DNA from: Kitasatospora albolonga
GTDB lineage: Bacteria > Actinomycetota > Actinomycetes > Streptomycetales > Streptomycetaceae
NCBI GenBank assembly: GCA_002082585.1
Contig: CP020563.1
Location: 6,194,001-6,258,000 of the forward strand
Direction of reading: 5' to 3'
DNA length: 64,000 nucleotides
In this document: piece by piece, positions 7,948 through 16,163 of the stretch
How the letters are laid out: every line of letters starts with the position of its first letter
Numbering within the stretch: the stretch's first letter is position 1
Position numbers and translations under genes: made by a program
Notes under the pieces: model-generated
What the model saw: the letters and a program-made list of their open reading frames with translations, nothing else
What the model was told of the DNA's origin: nothing
Database searches by the model: none

Positions 7948-9111
7948 ATGAACCGCCGTTCCCTGCTGCGCGCCCTCGGGGCGGGGGCCGCCGGGGCCGT
8001 CCTGGCCGGCTGCGGGGTGCCCGCCGCCTACGTCGAGCCGGGGGACCGGGCCGGACGCGACAGCTCCGACACCGACCACCGCCTCCACTTCGCCAACTGG
8101 CCGCTCTACATCGACACCGACGACGAGAACACCTCGAAGCGGCCCACCCTGGACGCCTTCACCGAGCGGACCGGGATCTCCGTCACGTACACCGAGGAGA
8201 TCAACGACAACGACGAGTTCTTCGGGAAGATCAGCCCGGCCCTGATGAACCGTCAGCAGACCGGGCGGGACCTGATCGTCATCAGCGACTGGATGGCCGC
8301 CCGCTTCGTCCGGCTCGGCTGGGTGCAGGAGATGGACCGGGCGAAGCAGCCCAACGTCACCAAGTACCTGGACCCCCAGCTGCGTTCACCCGCCTTCGAC
8401 GCGGGACGGCTGCACAGCGTCCCCTGGCAGTCCGGGATCACCGGCATCGCGTACAACCGGAAGCGGCTCGGCCGCGAGATCCGCTCCACCGGTGACCTGT
8501 GGGCGGACGACCTGCGGGGCAAGGTGACCCTGCTCTCCGGGCTCGACGAGGCGTTCGCGCTGCTGATGCAGGGCGACGGCGTCGACATCACCCGCTGGAG
8601 CGCCGACGACGTCCACACCATGTGCGAACAGGTGGAGAAGCGGGTCGGCTCCCATCACATCCGCCGCTTCACCGGCAACGACTACATCAAGGACCTCTCC
8701 ACCGGCGATGTGCTGGCCTGCCAGGCGTACTCCGGCGATGTCATCCAGCTCCAGGCGGACAACCCGGACATCGAGTTCGTCGTCCCCGAGGAGGGCGCCG
8801 AGCTCTGGGCGGAGTCCCTGATGATCCCCAACCTCGCCCGCCACAAGCGGAACGCGGAACGGCTGATCGACCACTACTACGACCCCGAGATCGCCGCCGA
8901 ACTCGCCACCTGGGTCAACTACGTCTGCCCGGTGCCCGCCGCCCGTGACGTCCTCGCCTCCTCGAAGGACGAGGAGACCGCCGCGCTCGCCGAGGACCCG
9001 CTGATCTTCCCCGACGACGCGATGCGCGAGCGGCTGGCCATCGCCCGGGACATCACCGCCGAGGAGCGGACGGACTTCACCAAGAAGTGGAACGCGATCG
9101 TCGGGTTGTGA
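7948..9111 (+). CDS. Polyamine ABC transporter substrate-binding lipoprotein (orphan, PotD-like)
   Basis: A 387-residue solute-binding protein. The N-terminus MNRRSLLRALGAGAAGAVLAGCG combines a twin-arginine motif with a lipobox, giving lipidated C22. The mature part follows the PotD/PotF pattern: FANWPLYIDTD, a TYTEEINDNDEFFGKI segment, GRDLIVISDWMA and IRRFTGNDY. It shares these blocks with the binding protein at 14844, pointing to duplication. No permease or ATPase gene adjoins it, so it may feed the PotABC machinery downstream. The ATG at 7948 puts the signal peptide at the very N-terminus; earlier in-frame starts would bury it. Confidence 0.88.
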   Translation: MNRRSLLRALGAGAAGAVLAGCGVPAAYVEPGDRAGRDSSDTDHRLHFANWPLYIDTDDENTSKRPTLDAFTERTGISVTYTEEINDNDEFFGKISPALMNRQQTGRDLIVISDWMAARFVRLGWVQEMDRAKQPNVTKYLDPQLRSPAFDAGRLHSVPWQSGITGIAYNRKRLGREIRSTGDLWADDLRGKVTLLSGLDEAFALLMQGDGVDITRWSADDVHTMCEQVEKRVGSHHIRRFTGNDYIKDLSTGDVLACQAYSGDVIQLQADNPDIEFVVPEEGAELWAESLMIPNLARHKRNAERLIDHYYDPEIAAELATWVNYVCPVPAARDVLASSKDEETAALAEDPLIFPDDAMRERLAIARDITAEERTDFTKKWNAIVGL

Positions 9112-9165
9112 ACCCGTACCAGGGGTGCCGTGAGGAGGGCGTAAATACGGGCGTACGCTGCGGAT

Positions 9166-9699
9166 ATGAGTGAGCGACACGCCCTCACACGGGGGATACG
9201 CAGGTGGCTGGTCTTCTTCATCGTCTGTCTGGTCCTGAGCGGGATCACGGCCTTCCCGCTCGTCACCGAACTCCGCTGGGGTGAGGAGCTGCTGAGGTCC
9301 ACCCCGGTCCCCGAACACCTCCCGGGCCTGATGGAGTGGATCACCCGGGTCCGTGAAGGGCTCGACACCATCGACCGGGACCAGCCCTTCATGCTGTACG
9401 GCACCGACTGGCTGGCCTTCGCCCACCTGGTCATCGCCGTCGCCTTCTACGGGCCCTACCGCGACCCGGTCCGCAACATCTGGGTCATCGAGTTCGGCAT
9501 GATCGCCTGCGCCGGGATCATCCCGCTCGCGCTGATCTGCGGGCCGATCCGGGGCATCCCGTTCTGGTGGTCCGTGATCGACATGGCCTTCGGGGTCTTC
9601 GGCGTCATCCCGCTGCTGATCGTGCGACGGATGATCAAGCGACTGGAAGTGCTGGAGCAGGCGGCGGCCTCCGCGCCCCCTGTACCGGCGGCCGCCTGA
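9166..9699 (+). CDS. Conserved hypothetical membrane protein
   Basis: A 177-residue protein with four predicted membrane segments: about residues 14-35, 83-97, 107-122 and 129-147. A roughly 45-residue loop between the first two carries the acidic and proline-rich stretch RSTPVPEHLPGLMEWITRVR. No catalytic motif is visible. The C-terminus is basic then alanine/proline-rich, likely cytoplasmic. It follows the binding-protein gene by 54 bases, but functional linkage is not shown. I do not recognise the family. Confidence 0.7.
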   Translation: MSERHALTRGIRRWLVFFIVCLVLSGITAFPLVTELRWGEELLRSTPVPEHLPGLMEWITRVREGLDTIDRDQPFMLYGTDWLAFAHLVIAVAFYGPYRDPVRNIWVIEFGMIACAGIIPLALICGPIRGIPFWWSVIDMAFGVFGVIPLLIVRRMIKRLEVLEQAAASAPPVPAAA

Positions 9700-9704
9700 C
9701 GCAC

Positions 9705-9722
9705 GGACGGCACCGGCCGTCC
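9705..9722. terminator. Small hairpin between convergent genes
   Basis: Seven-base arms with a 4-base ACCG loop lie in the 34-base gap between the membrane protein gene and the convergent phosphodiesterase gene. Confidence 0.45.
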
Positions 9723-9733
9723 TGCCGGGCGGG

Positions 9734-10447
9734 TCAGGAGCCGCCCCGGGCGGAGGAGCCGGTGCGCAGCTTGTGCAGGGCGTCGATCCGGTTGGTGGTG
9801 ATCGAGTCGACGCCCCGCTCGATCAGGCGGCGCATCGTGCGCTTCGTGTCGGCCGTCCAGGCGGAGACGAGCAGCCCGTCCCGGTGCGCCCGGTCGGTCA
9901 GTTCACGGCTGACCAGGCCGAAGCGGTAGTTCAGCCAGCGCGGCTTCACCGCGTCCAGCAGGACCGGGCGCGGCGGGGCGAGCGTGTTCCAGGTGAGCGC
10001 GATCTCGGCGGCCGGGTCGGCGGAGCGCACCCGGAGCATCGCGTCCGCGCCCGCGCAGTAGTACGCCCGGTCGCCCGCACCGCACTCCAGGACCGTCCCC
10101 ACGACCTTCCGCACCGAGGCGTCCGTGGAGCCCGGCAGATCCACCATCACCCGGTGCTCCCCGGCGGCCTCCAGCGCCTCGCGCAGGGTCGGCACCCCGC
10201 CGCCGGTCAGCTCCCGCACCTCGGCGAAGTCCATCCGGTCCAGGCGCAGGTCATGGCCCCACAGCCGTTCCAGCGTCGCGTCGTGGAGCAGGACGGGCAC
10301 CCCGTCCCGGGTCACGCGTACATCGATCTCGACCGCGTCCGCCCCCCGGTCGAGGGCGGAGCGGATCGAGGGCAGCGTGTTCTCGCGGGCCCGGTACGGA
10401 TCGCCGCGGTGCGCCACGGCGGTGAGGCGGGGAGTGGTGTCGGCCAT
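9734..10447 (-). CDS. Glycerophosphodiester phosphodiesterase
   Basis: A 237-residue GDPD of TIM-barrel fold that hydrolyses deacylated phospholipid diesters to sn-glycerol 3-phosphate and an alcohol. The metal and catalytic signature is present: VAHRGD near residue 12, ARENTLPS, and AVEIDVRVTRDGVPVLLHD with the second catalytic His. The C-terminal barrel strand VSAWTADTKRTMRRLIERGVDSITTN is also family-typical. There is no signal peptide, so a cytoplasmic enzyme is expected. It is 22 bases from the adenosine deaminase gene on the same strand and is probably cotranscribed. Confidence 0.92.
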   Translation of the reverse strand: MADTTPRLTAVAHRGDPYRARENTLPSIRSALDRGADAVEIDVRVTRDGVPVLLHDATLERLWGHDLRLDRMDFAEVRELTGGGVPTLREALEAAGEHRVMVDLPGSTDASVRKVVGTVLECGAGDRAYYCAGADAMLRVRSADPAAEIALTWNTLAPPRPVLLDAVKPRWLNYRFGLVSRELTDRAHRDGLLVSAWTADTKRTMRRLIERGVDSITTNRIDALHKLRTGSSARGGS

Positions 10448-10469
10448 GGGGCCATTGTGACGACCGGGG

Positions 10470-11504
10470 TCAGCGGGCGGGACCCCGGAGCCAGTCCGCC
10501 GTGTACGTGTCGATCTCCTCGGCCAGCCTGCGCTTGCCGGCCGGGTCGAGGAACGACGCCTCCACCGCGTTCTTCGCGAGGCCCGCGATGCCCTTCTCGT
10601 CGAGCTCCAGCAGCCGGGCGGCGACCGCGTACTCGTTGTTCAGGTCGGTGCCGAACATGGGCGGGTCGTCGCTGTTGACGGTGACCAGGACGCCCGCCGC
10701 GGCCATCTCCCGGATCGGGTGGAGCTCGATGTCGGTGACCGCGCGGGTGGCGATGTTCGACGTCGGGCAGACCTCCAGGGCGATCCGGTGCTCGGCGAGG
10801 TGTTCCAGCAGCTTGGGGTCCTGGACGGAGCTGGTGCCGTGGCCGATGCGCTCGGCGCGCAGCGCGGTGAGCGCGTCCCAGACTGTCTGCGGCCCCGTGG
10901 TCTCCCCGGCGTGCGGCACCGAGTGGAGGCCCTCGGCGATGGCCCGGTCGAAGTAGGGCTTGAACTGCGGGCGCTCCACCCCGATCTCCGGCCCGCCGAG
11001 CCCGAAGGAGACCAGCCCCTCGGGCCGCCGCTCCACCGCCAGCCGGGCCGTCTCCTCGGCGGCCTGGAGCCCGGCCTCGCCCGGGATGTCGAAGCACCAG
11101 CGCAGGACGATGCCGAGCTCCGACTCGGCGGACTTGCGGGCGTCCTCGATCGCCTCCATGAAGGCCACCTCCGGGATGCCGCGCCGGGTCGAGCTGAACG
11201 GGGTCACGGTCAGCTCCGCGTACCGGATGTTCTGCCGCACCATGTCCCGGGCCACCTCGAAGGTGAGCAGCCGGACGTCCTCGGGGGTGCGGACCAGGTC
11301 CACCACCGAGAGGTAGACCTCGATGAAGTGCGCGAAGTCGGTGAAGGTGAAGTAGTCGGCCAGCGCCTCCGGGTCGGTGGGCACCTTGGAGTCCGGGTGC
11401 CGGGCGGCCAGCTCCGCGACGATCCGGGGCGAGGCGGACCCCACGTGGTGGACATGGAGCTCGGCCTTGGGCAGCCCGGCGATGAAGGGGTGCGGATCGG
11501 TCAT
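10470..11504 (-). CDS. add: Adenosine deaminase
   Basis: A 344-residue amidohydrolase converting adenosine to inosine. Zinc ligands are visible as H17/H19 (ELHVHHVGS); the catalytic VPHAGE, the RIGHGTSS loop and the VTVNSDDPPMFGTDL metal-binding Asp block are intact. The first motif reads HVH-HVG instead of the commoner HLHLDG, so the substrate pocket edge may differ. The ATG at 11504 follows GGGAGAGACAG. The frame is open for 82 codons further upstream, but that part runs antisense to the start of the next gene and lacks homology. Confidence 0.88.
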   Translation of the reverse strand: MTDPHPFIAGLPKAELHVHHVGSASPRIVAELAARHPDSKVPTDPEALADYFTFTDFAHFIEVYLSVVDLVRTPEDVRLLTFEVARDMVRQNIRYAELTVTPFSSTRRGIPEVAFMEAIEDARKSAESELGIVLRWCFDIPGEAGLQAAEETARLAVERRPEGLVSFGLGGPEIGVERPQFKPYFDRAIAEGLHSVPHAGETTGPQTVWDALTALRAERIGHGTSSVQDPKLLEHLAEHRIALEVCPTSNIATRAVTDIELHPIREMAAAGVLVTVNSDDPPMFGTDLNNEYAVAARLLELDEKGIAGLAKNAVEASFLDPAGKRRLAEEIDTYTADWLRGPAR

Positions 11505-11664
11505 CTGTCTCTCCCGGTTCGGCGTGTACGTCGGCGGTGCCGGGGCCTGTCGTCGAACTGCCTCCGCCGCCTCGGGGCCCGGCCTGCCGCACCGATCATC
11601 GTATGCGGGGTGAGGCGGCGCGGACCTGGGCCGTAGCATGACGGGACCACGATGGGGGAGGCCC

Positions 11665-12345
11665 ATGCCAGACAACACAGAACAGCCCGCCGGCGGGGCC
11701 GCGCCGCGCGATCCGTGGGCACCGCCGGACAGCAGGGTGGAGCTGGGCAAGCAGGACGCGGGCCCGCCGCCGCCCGCCGTCCACGACCAGCCGACCGTGA
11801 CATCGATGCCGAGCGCGGGGGACGGCCCCGGGCCGATACCGACGCCGGGCGGCTTCGGACCCGCGCCCTCGGCCGTACCGCCGCCGCCGACGGGTCCGGG
11901 CGGCCCCGGATACCAGGCCCCGCCGCCGGGTGCCGGGCACTACGGCTACCCGGCGCCCCCGGTCCAGCCGTACGGCGGCTACCCGCAGTACGACGCCTAC
12001 GGCCAGCAGCCCTGGGGGCCCGCCCCCGCGAACGGCCTCGGTATCGCCGCGATGGTGCTCGGCATCATCTCGGTGGTCGGCTTCTGCCTGTACGGGGTCA
12101 ACATCATCCTGGGCATCCTCGCGCTGATCTTCGGCCTGATCGGCCTCGGCCGGGCCAAGCGCGGCGAGGCCACCAACCGGGGCATGGCCATTGCCGGGAT
12201 CATCCTGGGCGCGGTCGGCATGGTGCTGGGGGCCGTGATCCTCGGCTTCCTCATCTGGGCTGGTGTGAACGCCGACGAGCGGAGCTCGTGGGACGACTCC
12301 GACGACCCGTTCGCCACGTCGCTGGTCATCGAGGGCCGCGGCTAG
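11665..12345 (+). CDS. DUF4190 membrane protein with Pro/Gly/Tyr-rich N-terminus
   Basis: A 226-residue protein. Residues 1 to about 120 are disordered and rich in Pro, Gly and Tyr (repeated PYGGYP-like pieces). Residues about 125-205 form the two-helix DUF4190 unit (GLGIAAMVLGIISVVGFCLYG, then GMAIAGIILGAVGMVLGA), joined by the typical GLGRAKRGEATNRG turn. The C-terminal tail is acidic. Function of DUF4190 is unknown. GGGGGAGG at 11654-11661 fixes the ATG at 11665. It is transcribed divergently from the adenosine deaminase gene. Confidence 0.82.
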   Translation: MPDNTEQPAGGAAPRDPWAPPDSRVELGKQDAGPPPPAVHDQPTVTSMPSAGDGPGPIPTPGGFGPAPSAVPPPPTGPGGPGYQAPPPGAGHYGYPAPPVQPYGGYPQYDAYGQQPWGPAPANGLGIAAMVLGIISVVGFCLYGVNIILGILALIFGLIGLGRAKRGEATNRGMAIAGIILGAVGMVLGAVILGFLIWAGVNADERSSWDDSDDPFATSLVIEGRG

Positions 12346-12385
12346 CCACCGTCGGCGGCCGCCCGGCGGCCGTACGCGGCGCATC

Positions 12386-12432
12386 CGCCGCCCGGTCCGG
12401 TGGGGAACCACTCCCCACCGGACCGGGCGGCG
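12386..12432. terminator. Bidirectional hairpin terminator
   Basis: Perfect 21-base arms (12386-12406 and 12412-12432) with a 5-base loop sit midway between the convergent DUF4190 and NADAR genes, where they can stop transcription from both sides. Confidence 0.85.
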
Positions 12433-12490
12433 CCGTCGTACGGGGACCGGCAAGGGCCCGCGCCCTCCCCGGGACCTCAGCCCCCAGGGC

Positions 12491-13048
12491 CTAAGCCCCC
12501 GCCCCCACCCGCAGCCGCTCCCGCGCCTCCATCAGCGCGAAGCCCAGCAGATTCAGCCCCCGCCACTCCTCGGGCCGCTCCACCCGCTCGTCGTCCGGCG
12601 CGAGGCCGATGCCCCAGATCCGGTCCACCGGGGACGCCTCCACCAGCACCCTGTCGCCCGTGCCCAGCAGATAGCCGGCCAGCTCCGGGTCCTGCCCGAA
12701 CTTGTGCGCGCTGCCTTCCACGACGAGGGCGAACCGCTCCCGTATCCACACGTCCTCGTCGAAGCCGCGCACCAGCCGCCCCGCCTTCTTCGCCGCCCCC
12801 GGGCTCGACGCCGTAACGGCGGCCTTCTCCGCCTCCGTATCACCGAAGAGGCGGGCCTTCGCGGCCATCATCCAGTGCTCCGCGCTCGCGTACGTCACGC
12901 CGTCCACCGTGAACGGCGACGGCCACCACTGGCTGAGGCAACTGGCCCCCAGCCGCCCGTCCGGGCGCGGACGGTGCCCCCAGAACGGCAGGTACTTCAC
13001 CCGCTTGCCGCGCGCCACGTCCGCCAGAAGCTCATCGATCGGTCCCAT
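12491..13048 (-). CDS. NADAR family N-glycosidase/hydrolase
   Basis: A 185-residue protein of the NADAR (DUF1768/YbiA-like) family, which acts on N-glycosidic bonds of riboflavin intermediates or ADP-ribosylated guanine. The core is clear: YLPFWGH, LSQWWPSPFTVDGVTYASAEHWMMAAKARLF with the catalytic-region Glu/His/Trp, AKKAGRLVRGFDEDVW and a C-terminal NLLGFALMEARERL. Start is uncertain between ATG 13048 and ATG 13063; neither has a strong ribosome binding site. It runs convergent to the DUF4190 gene and divergent from the aldehyde dehydrogenase operon. Confidence 0.87.
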   Translation of the reverse strand: MGPIDELLADVARGKRVKYLPFWGHRPRPDGRLGASCLSQWWPSPFTVDGVTYASAEHWMMAAKARLFGDTEAEKAAVTASSPGAAKKAGRLVRGFDEDVWIRERFALVVEGSAHKFGQDPELAGYLLGTGDRVLVEASPVDRIWGIGLAPDDERVERPEEWRGLNLLGFALMEARERLRVGAGA

Positions 13049-13132
13049 GACATGTGAGTGTGGCATCCGCCACTGACACTCCGTACGGGGATTTCCGCAC
13101 CGACACGACACATGGTCGACAGATTCCGTCGC

Positions 13133-13159
13133 GTAACCAAAAGGCAACAACGGAATCAC
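13133..13159. promoter_or_regulatory. GlnR-like box upstream of the polyamine catabolism/uptake operon
   Basis: The sequence reads GTAAC-n6-GCAAC-n6-ATCAC. The GlnR pattern in Streptomyces is alternating GTnAC and GAAAC half-sites on a 6-base spacing, so three half-sites are present with at most one mismatch each; a fourth is not. An overlapping inverted repeat (GATTCCGT at 13122-13129, ACGGAATC at 13150-13157) could be a separate operator. The site is about 100 bp before the dehydrogenase start. Confidence 0.5.
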
Positions 13160-13255
13160 TTGTTGGGCCTGGACCCCTCTGTCAGGATCGGCACTCAATT
13201 CACGAAGAGGCTACGCCGACCCCGCGCAGCGGGTACAGCGGCGGAGGAGAGCGTC

Positions 13256-14770
13256 ATGAGCAACGGCTTCCAGGTTCAGGACCGCTTCGGGGAAGGTGCG
13301 CAGTACATCGGCGGCAAGCTGCTCCCCGGCACGTCCGGCCGCCACCACGACATCGTGAACCCCGCGACCGGCGAGACCGTCCTGCGGTACGAGCTGGCGG
13401 GCACCGAGGACGTCGACGCGGCCGTCGCCGCGGCCAGGGCCGCCTTCCCCGGCTGGTCGGGCGCCACCCCCGGCGAGCGCTCCGACGCGATGCACCGGTT
13501 CGCCGCCGTCCTCGCCGAGCAGGCCGACGACTTCGCGTATGCCGAGTCCCTCCAGTGCGGCAAGCCGCTCAAGCTCTCCACGGAGTTCGACGTCCCCGGC
13601 ACCGTCGACAACGCCGCCTTCTTCGCGGGCGCCGCCCGCCACCTGGAGGGCAAGGCCGCCGCCGAGTACGACGGCGACCACACCTCCTACGTACGGCGTG
13701 AGGCGATCGGTGTCGTCGGCTCCATCGCCCCCTGGAACTACCCGCTCCAGATGGCCGCCTGGAAGGTCCTCCCGGCCGTCGCCGCGGGCAACACCATCGT
13801 CCTCAAGCCCGCCGAGCTCACCCCGCTGACCTCGCTGATGTTCGCCCAGGCCGCCACCGAGGCGGGCATCCCCGACGGGGTCATCAACATCGTCACCGGA
13901 GCGGGCAAGGACGCGGGCGAACACCTCGTCGGCCACCCGGACGTCGTCATGACCTCCTTCACCGGCTCCACCGCCGTCGGCAAGCGGGTCGCCGAGATCG
14001 CCACCGCCACCGTCAAACGCCTCCACCTGGAGCTCGGCGGCAAGGCCCCCTTCGTGGTCTTCGACGACGCCGACCTGGAGGCCGCCGTCCACGGCGCGGT
14101 CGCCGGATCGCTCATCAACACCGGCCAGGACTGCACCGCCGCCACCCGCGCCTACGTCCAGCGCCCGCTCTACGACGCCTTCGTCCGCGATGTCGCCGCC
14201 CTCATGGAGACCGTCCGCCTCGGCGACCCCTTCGACGCGGCCACCGACCTCGGCCCCCTCATCAGCCACGCCCAGCGCGACCGGGTCGCCGCCTTCGTCG
14301 AGCGCGCCCGCGGCTACGCCCGGGTCGTCACCGGCGGCGAGGCCCCCGGCGGGGAGCTGGCGGACGGCGCGTACTACCGGCCGACCCTCATCGCGGACGC
14401 CGCCCAGGACAGCGAGGTCGTCCAGTCGGAGATCTTCGGCCCGGTCCTGGTCGTCCTCCCCTTCGACACCGACGACGAGGGCATCGCCCTCGCCAACGAC
14501 ACCCCCTACGGACTGGCCGCTTCCGCCTGGACCCGCGACCTGTACCGCGCGAACCGCGCCACCCGCGAGATCCAGGCGGGTTGTGTGTGGGTGAACGACC
14601 ACATCCCGATCCTCTCCGAGATGCCGCACGGCGGATACAAGGCCAGCGGCTTCGGCAAGGACATGTCGGCGTACTCCTTCGAGGAGTACACGCAGGTCAA
14701 GCACGTCATGTACGACAACACCGCGGTCGCCCGCAAGGACTGGCACCGCACGATCTTCGGGGACCGATAG
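13256..14770 (+). CDS. Aldehyde dehydrogenase, 4-aminobutanal/gamma-glutamyl-aminobutanal type
   Basis: A 504-residue ALDH with E259 in LELGGKAP, catalytic C293 in NTGQDCTAATRAY, the GSTAVG coenzyme loop and APWNYP. It resembles the dehydrogenase at 6273 but is longer at both ends. It is first in a run of same-strand genes followed by the binding protein, PotA, PotB, PotC and the FAD oxidase, so substrate import and oxidation are coexpressed. The FAD oxidase suggests that its substrate may be 4-aminobutanal or its gamma-glutamyl form. The ATG at 13256 follows GGAGGAG; the frame upstream to 13058 crosses the regulatory site and is not coding. Confidence 0.9.
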   Translation: MSNGFQVQDRFGEGAQYIGGKLLPGTSGRHHDIVNPATGETVLRYELAGTEDVDAAVAAARAAFPGWSGATPGERSDAMHRFAAVLAEQADDFAYAESLQCGKPLKLSTEFDVPGTVDNAAFFAGAARHLEGKAAAEYDGDHTSYVRREAIGVVGSIAPWNYPLQMAAWKVLPAVAAGNTIVLKPAELTPLTSLMFAQAATEAGIPDGVINIVTGAGKDAGEHLVGHPDVVMTSFTGSTAVGKRVAEIATATVKRLHLELGGKAPFVVFDDADLEAAVHGAVAGSLINTGQDCTAATRAYVQRPLYDAFVRDVAALMETVRLGDPFDAATDLGPLISHAQRDRVAAFVERARGYARVVTGGEAPGGELADGAYYRPTLIADAAQDSEVVQSEIFGPVLVVLPFDTDDEGIALANDTPYGLAASAWTRDLYRANRATREIQAGCVWVNDHIPILSEMPHGGYKASGFGKDMSAYSFEEYTQVKHVMYDNTAVARKDWHRTIFGDR

Positions 14771-14843
14771 CAGCTGCCGCACGATCGGGGCCCGCCCACC
14801 GCGACGGGCCCCCGCGGCCTCCCACCCGAAAGGGCAACAGCGT

Positions 14844-16091
14844 ATGGAGAGTTACGAGCCCGAGCGCCTCACGCCGGTCCAGCTGGCGGCCATGAGGCGT
14901 TCCCTGACCAACGGCAGGGGCGCCCTCACCCGCCGCTCCCTGCTGCGCGCCTCCGGTATGGGTGCCCTCGCACTGGGCGGGATAGCCACCCTCGGCGCCT
15001 GCGGCATCCCGCCCGCCGGACGCGCCAAGGGAGCAGCCGCCGCCGACGACCACTCGGAGCGCGAGAAGGTGGTGAACTTCTCCAACTGGACCGAGTACAT
15101 GGACGTCAGCGACGACGAGAAGAGCCGCCCCACCCTCGCGGCCTTCACCAAGCGGACCGGGATCAAGGTCAAGTACACCGAGGACATCAACGACAACGTC
15201 GAGTTCTTCGGGAAGATCAAACCGCAGCTCGCCGCCGGGCAGGACACCGGGCGCGACCTCATCTGCGTCACCGACTGGCTGGCCGCCCGGATCATCCGGC
15301 TCGGCTGGGCCCAGAAGCTCGATGCCTCCAACCTCCCGCACGCCTTCGCCAACGTATCCGCCCAGTTCCGCAGCCCCGACTGGGACCCCGGCCGCGCCTA
15401 CTCCTACCCCTGGACCGGCATCCCCACGGTCATCGCGTACAACGCGAAGGCCACCGGCGGCCGCAAGGTCGACTCCGTCACCCAGCTCCTCGACGACCCG
15501 AAGCTCAAGGGCCGTGTCTCCTTCCTCTCCGAGATGCGCGACACCGTCGGCATGACCCTCCTGGACCAGGGCAAGGACCCGGGGAAGTTCACCGACGCCG
15601 ACTTCGACGGGGCGATCGGGCGGCTCCAGAAGGCCGTCGACAAGAAGCAGATCCGCCGCTTCACCGGCAACGACTACACCGCCGACCTCAGCAAGGGCGA
15701 CATCGCCGCCTGCGTCGGCTGGGCCGGGGACATCATCCAGCTCCAGGCCGACAACCCGGACATCAAGTTCGCCATCCCGGCCGCCGGTTACATCATCTCC
15801 AGCGACAGCCTCCTGGTCCCCGCCCAGGCCCGGCACAAGACCAACGCCGAGAAGCTCATCGACTACTACTACGAGCCGCCGGTCGCCGCCCAGCTGGCCG
15901 CGTACATCAACTACGTCTGCCCGGTGGACGGCGTACGCGAGGAACTCGCCAGGATCGACGAGTCGATGGCCTCCAACACCCTGATCCTCCCGGACCGGGA
16001 GATGGCGTCGAAGTCGCGCGCCTTCCGCTCCCTGAGCACGGAGGAAGAGACGGCGTACGAGGAGAAGTTCGCCAAGCTCATCGGCGCCTGA
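14844..16091 (+). CDS. potD: Spermidine/putrescine-binding lipoprotein (PotD-like)
   Basis: A 415-residue periplasmic-type binding protein attached to the outer face of the membrane. A Tat motif (R30-R31 in TRRSLLRASG) precedes a lipobox with lipidated C53 (ATLGACG). The mature domain has the PotD features NFSNWTEYMDVS, DINDNVEFFGKI, DLICVTDWLAARI and QLQADNPDIKFAIP. The signal peptide is preceded by about 28 extra residues, unusual but compatible with Tat export. It is directly followed by potA, potB and potC genes and is the cognate receptor of that importer. Confidence 0.92.
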   Translation: MESYEPERLTPVQLAAMRRSLTNGRGALTRRSLLRASGMGALALGGIATLGACGIPPAGRAKGAAAADDHSEREKVVNFSNWTEYMDVSDDEKSRPTLAAFTKRTGIKVKYTEDINDNVEFFGKIKPQLAAGQDTGRDLICVTDWLAARIIRLGWAQKLDASNLPHAFANVSAQFRSPDWDPGRAYSYPWTGIPTVIAYNAKATGGRKVDSVTQLLDDPKLKGRVSFLSEMRDTVGMTLLDQGKDPGKFTDADFDGAIGRLQKAVDKKQIRRFTGNDYTADLSKGDIAACVGWAGDIIQLQADNPDIKFAIPAAGYIISSDSLLVPAQARHKTNAEKLIDYYYEPPVAAQLAAYINYVCPVDGVREELARIDESMASNTLILPDREMASKSRAFRSLSTEEETAYEEKFAKLIGA

Positions 16092-16163
16092 CCCGGTAAC
16101 CGCCGGTACCCCACCGGCCCTGCCTTCCCCGAACTCCCCCCGAACACACTGGGACCGCGACCC

